A stretch of 34,275 bases of DNA from an uncultured Anaeroplasma sp. (GTDB lineage: Bacteria > Bacillota_I > Bacilli_A > Acholeplasmatales > Anaeroplasmataceae). Below the pieces are notes generated by a model, which was not told where the DNA came from, did not search any database, and saw only the letters and a list, made by a program, of their open reading frames with translations. Below are positions 31,961 to 34,275 of this stretch, piece after piece; the first letter of the stretch is position 1, and the number at the start of each line of letters is the position of its first letter. Position numbers and translations under genes: made by a program. The stretch lies in NCBI GenBank assembly GCA_945919465.1, contig CAMEJG010000023.1:1-34275 (forward strand). Reading direction: 5' to 3'.

Positions 31961-34261
31961 TTAATATGTTTTTCTTATGATATCCATTGGGCTCTTTCTC
32001 AAATAATTATATAGTGGAATAACACCCATAGATATAGTAAATAAGAATGTAAAAGCTAAAAGCAATATGGTTTGCCAATTCATAGCAAATAAAGCTATAT
32101 ATCCTATTCCTTCCTTCATTAAAAGATTATTTGTAACAATACAAACCGCGATAATTACAATAACTGCAATAGATAGGGTTATTAATGCAATGAATATAAT
32201 AGAAATCATATACATTAAGATTATTTCCTTCCTTCTACATCCAGAAGCATATAATATACCAATTTCCTTTTTATTATCATTAATTCTATGAATAACTAGA
32301 TTAATAATAGATGTAATTGTAATTAATGCAAAGATAACCGCAAGTCCAATGAAAAAATATAGCATATAGGTAATAAATGGCTCATAATCATAAGCTACGT
32401 CAAATCTTACTCCACTTAAAAGCATATTATCCTTTCTTAAGGAAACAACTGTATTGTATTTATTGCCTATATTTTGCCAATCTACCTTGCTTACAATTTT
32501 TTTACAAATATTAATATTTTCTAATCCGTGCATATTTCTATTCACATAAAAGTATTTATTGTTAGCACCAAATTGTACTTCTACACCAACAATTTTAACA
32601 TTTTTTATCTCAATTATTCTGTGGTTATCCTTTATAGTGAAGGATATGGTTTCTCCTAAATGCGGTATAGCATTAACAAGAGGATTAGAATTATATATAG
32701 CAGTTTGATATTCACGATATAAATCGAGCCAATCTATTTTTACATTGAAAAGCATTTCATAGAATTCTGGTCCAAGCACAATTTCATCATTCGCTAAGGT
32801 TACTTTTTTTGTTGTATCAGATTCTTCAAATATAGATGCAAAATAACCTTCATTTGTGAAGAACTTATAATTCGATGCAGATTCATTAAAATTAATACTA
32901 ATATAATTTAATTTTTTTGTTTCATCCTTCATGTCACAGGAAATAGTTGTTAAATCAGAATTAGAATAATATAAAGAATTTTTACCCAATTCTAATGAGT
33001 TAAATGTTGTTTTATTACCATATATAACTTTGTATTCATAATGAACTCTATCCAATAATGTCCTAGAGTCTCTAAGACCAATAGGAAATTCCTCAATAGT
33101 TTTTTGACTTAAATCGCTATTATAATAATTTAAATAATCTGTTTTTATAATACCTGCAATAGTATATTGAAAAATATCCTTATAATATACTTCTGTATTC
33201 TTTAAATCTAATAAATCAGAATAATTATTTATTTTATAATCATGGTCTTTACCCAATACAAAATATAAATAATAATCTGTTATATAACAAGCATTGTCCT
33301 TTAGTGGCTCCTTAAAATAGAAATCAAAGGAATGAAAAATATCTTCATTGCCTTCAATCACATAATAAATAAAACCATTAATATCATATCCATCACATTT
33401 CACTTTAGAATCAATAATAGAATTAATATCATTTAATTCATACCCATAATATTGAGTCGCAGGGAAATCCTGGGATCCCGAATTACTTACGACATATTCA
33501 AATTTATCATCTTTACTTAATTTATAATTTATATATTCAGAGCTATAGGTTAAGCATATTGCCATACAACCAATAGAAATGAAGGATAAAACAAGTAAAA
33601 TAGCGGAAATAACAGTTTTAAACTTATGACTAGATAAATTATTTAATCCATAATTTAATATAGTTTTAAAGCTCATTATATTCTTTTTTATTTCTTGATT
33701 CGAATTATCTGTTAAATCATGAATTTCTTCATCATTGTCCACTTTTCCATCTTTTATATGTACAATACGATCTGCAAAACTATTAGCCAATTCCTCATTA
33801 TGAGATACAACAATAACTAATTTTTCTTTAGAAATTACCTTTAATAGCTCAATAATATCTTTACTTGTATTAGAATCTAGATTCCCTGTGGGCTCATCGC
33901 AAAGTAATATTTTACTATTTTTAGCTAGTGCTCTTCCGATTGCAATTCTTTGTTTTTGCCCGCCGGATAGCTCATTTACCCTTCTATTTTCATAGCCTTC
34001 AAGACCAATTTTAGAAAGAATATCCTTAACAAGCTTATCTTTTTCTTCTTTTTCTTTTGAAGATATTACCAAAGCTAAGTTTTCGTAAACATTAAGCTTA
34101 GGTAATAGATTATATTCTTGGAATACAAAGCTTATAATATCTCTTCTATACTCCTCAAGCGATAAGGAAGAAAGAGAATTACCATCATAAAATACCTCGC
34201 CTTCGGTCATAGAATCTATACCACCGTAACAAAAAGTATAGTAAACTATAGAAATCACCAT
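31961..34261 (-). CDS. ABC transporter ATPase-FtsX/MacB-type permease fusion, N-terminus damaged or cut
   Basis: The 766-codon frame keeps most of an ATPase: Q-loop FVFQEYNLLPKLNV, signature LSGGQKQRIAIGRAL, Walker B ILLCDEPTGNLD, and switch VVSHN, all in residues 20-160. It then has a single helix (about 215-240), a large extracytoplasmic domain (about 240-620), and three C-terminal helices of the FtsX/MacB type. These fusions export or pull substrates such as lipoproteins, peptides or antibiotics. The N-terminal Walker A (G-x-x-G-S-G-K-S/T) should lie just before GGIDSMTEGEV but is absent. The visible start is MVISIVYYTFCYGG, with a TGA two codons upstream, so the gene looks rearranged at or near the window edge. 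Confidence 0.75.
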   Translation of the reverse strand: MVISIVYYTFCYGGIDSMTEGEVFYDGNSLSSLSLEEYRRDIISFVFQEYNLLPKLNVYENLALVISSKEKEEKDKLVKDILSKIGLEGYENRRVNELSGGQKQRIAIGRALAKNSKILLCDEPTGNLDSNTSKDIIELLKVISKEKLVIVVSHNEELANSFADRIVHIKDGKVDNDEEIHDLTDNSNQEIKKNIMSFKTILNYGLNNLSSHKFKTVISAILLVLSFISIGCMAICLTYSSEYINYKLSKDDKFEYVVSNSGSQDFPATQYYGYELNDINSIIDSKVKCDGYDINGFIYYVIEGNEDIFHSFDFYFKEPLKDNACYITDYYLYFVLGKDHDYKINNYSDLLDLKNTEVYYKDIFQYTIAGIIKTDYLNYYNSDLSQKTIEEFPIGLRDSRTLLDRVHYEYKVIYGNKTTFNSLELGKNSLYYSNSDLTTISCDMKDETKKLNYISINFNESASNYKFFTNEGYFASIFEESDTTKKVTLANDEIVLGPEFYEMLFNVKIDWLDLYREYQTAIYNSNPLVNAIPHLGETISFTIKDNHRIIEIKNVKIVGVEVQFGANNKYFYVNRNMHGLENINICKKIVSKVDWQNIGNKYNTVVSLRKDNMLLSGVRFDVAYDYEPFITYMLYFFIGLAVIFALITITSIINLVIHRINDNKKEIGILYASGCRRKEIILMYMISIIFIALITLSIAVIVIIAVCIVTNNLLMKEGIGYIALFAMNWQTILLLAFTFLFTISMGVIPLYNYLRKSPMDIIRKTY

Positions 34262-34275
34262 ACTTCAGCCCTTAC

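Noticed and set aside
32067-32291. A 74-residue plus-strand protein opposite the FtsX-type helices
   Set aside because: Its hydrophobicity mirrors the helix codons of the real minus-strand gene.

Overview
The window is AT-rich (roughly 70% or more A+T by eye). It uses the standard bacterial code: TGA ends kdgT and Trp is always TGG. Ribosome binding sites are clear AGGAGG-type sites, lipoproteins carry classical lipoboxes, and several gene orders are typical of Bacilli (rplK-rplA-rplJ-rplL-ybxB; tilS-hprT-ftsH with rqcP). This fits a low-GC Firmicute close to the Bacilli/Mollicutes boundary, for example a gut RF39-, Acholeplasma- or Erysipelotrichia-like lineage. That placement is inference.

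Layout, left to right. (1) 1-3232: the first codons of a possible IS200/IS605 tnpA at the edge, then a metG-yitT pair on the minus strand. (2) 3476-6863: a 2-keto-3-deoxygluconate permease gene coupled to acetolactate decarboxylase, divergent from a PucR/CdaR-type regulator whose promoter overlaps theirs. (3) 6920-9457: a possible membrane-protein remnant, then a LysR regulator divergent from a MATE exporter. (4) 9635-13320: an HD-domain gene and the ribosomal protein operon rplK-rplA-rplJ-rplL-rsmC/ybxB. This operon has a canonical promoter, two look-alike L1-binding mRNA elements, an L10 leader with an attenuator, and an attenuator-like hairpin before the last gene. rpoB does not follow. (5) 13392-18881: a Sel1-repeat gene and the operon tilS-hprT-ftsH-rqcP. 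(6) 18915-19748: a decayed patch with a MarR gene split by a nonsense codon and an iron-alcohol-dehydrogenase remnant. (7) 19805-30847: a seven-gene minus-strand operon, the most interesting part. (8) 30901-34275: a deleted insertion sequence with terminal inverted repeats, a frameshifted trmN6-like methyltransferase, and an ABC ATPase-permease fusion that lacks its Walker A at the window edge.

The seven-gene operon encodes, in order of transcription: a lipoprotein with a ComEC-like metallo-beta-lactamase domain, an ABC ATPase, two CUT1-type permeases, a solute-binding lipoprotein, a staphylococcal-nuclease-like lipoprotein with an OB-fold, and a 903-residue lipoprotein alternating Ig-like and OB-fold domains. 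Taken as a unit it looks like a cell-surface machine that binds and cuts extracellular nucleic acid and imports a product, although automated annotation would probably call the transporter a sugar importer. Mycoplasmas have a comparable nuclease-plus-ABC operon arrangement. Both sides of the operon are flanked by decayed genes, which suggests a region of genome turnover.
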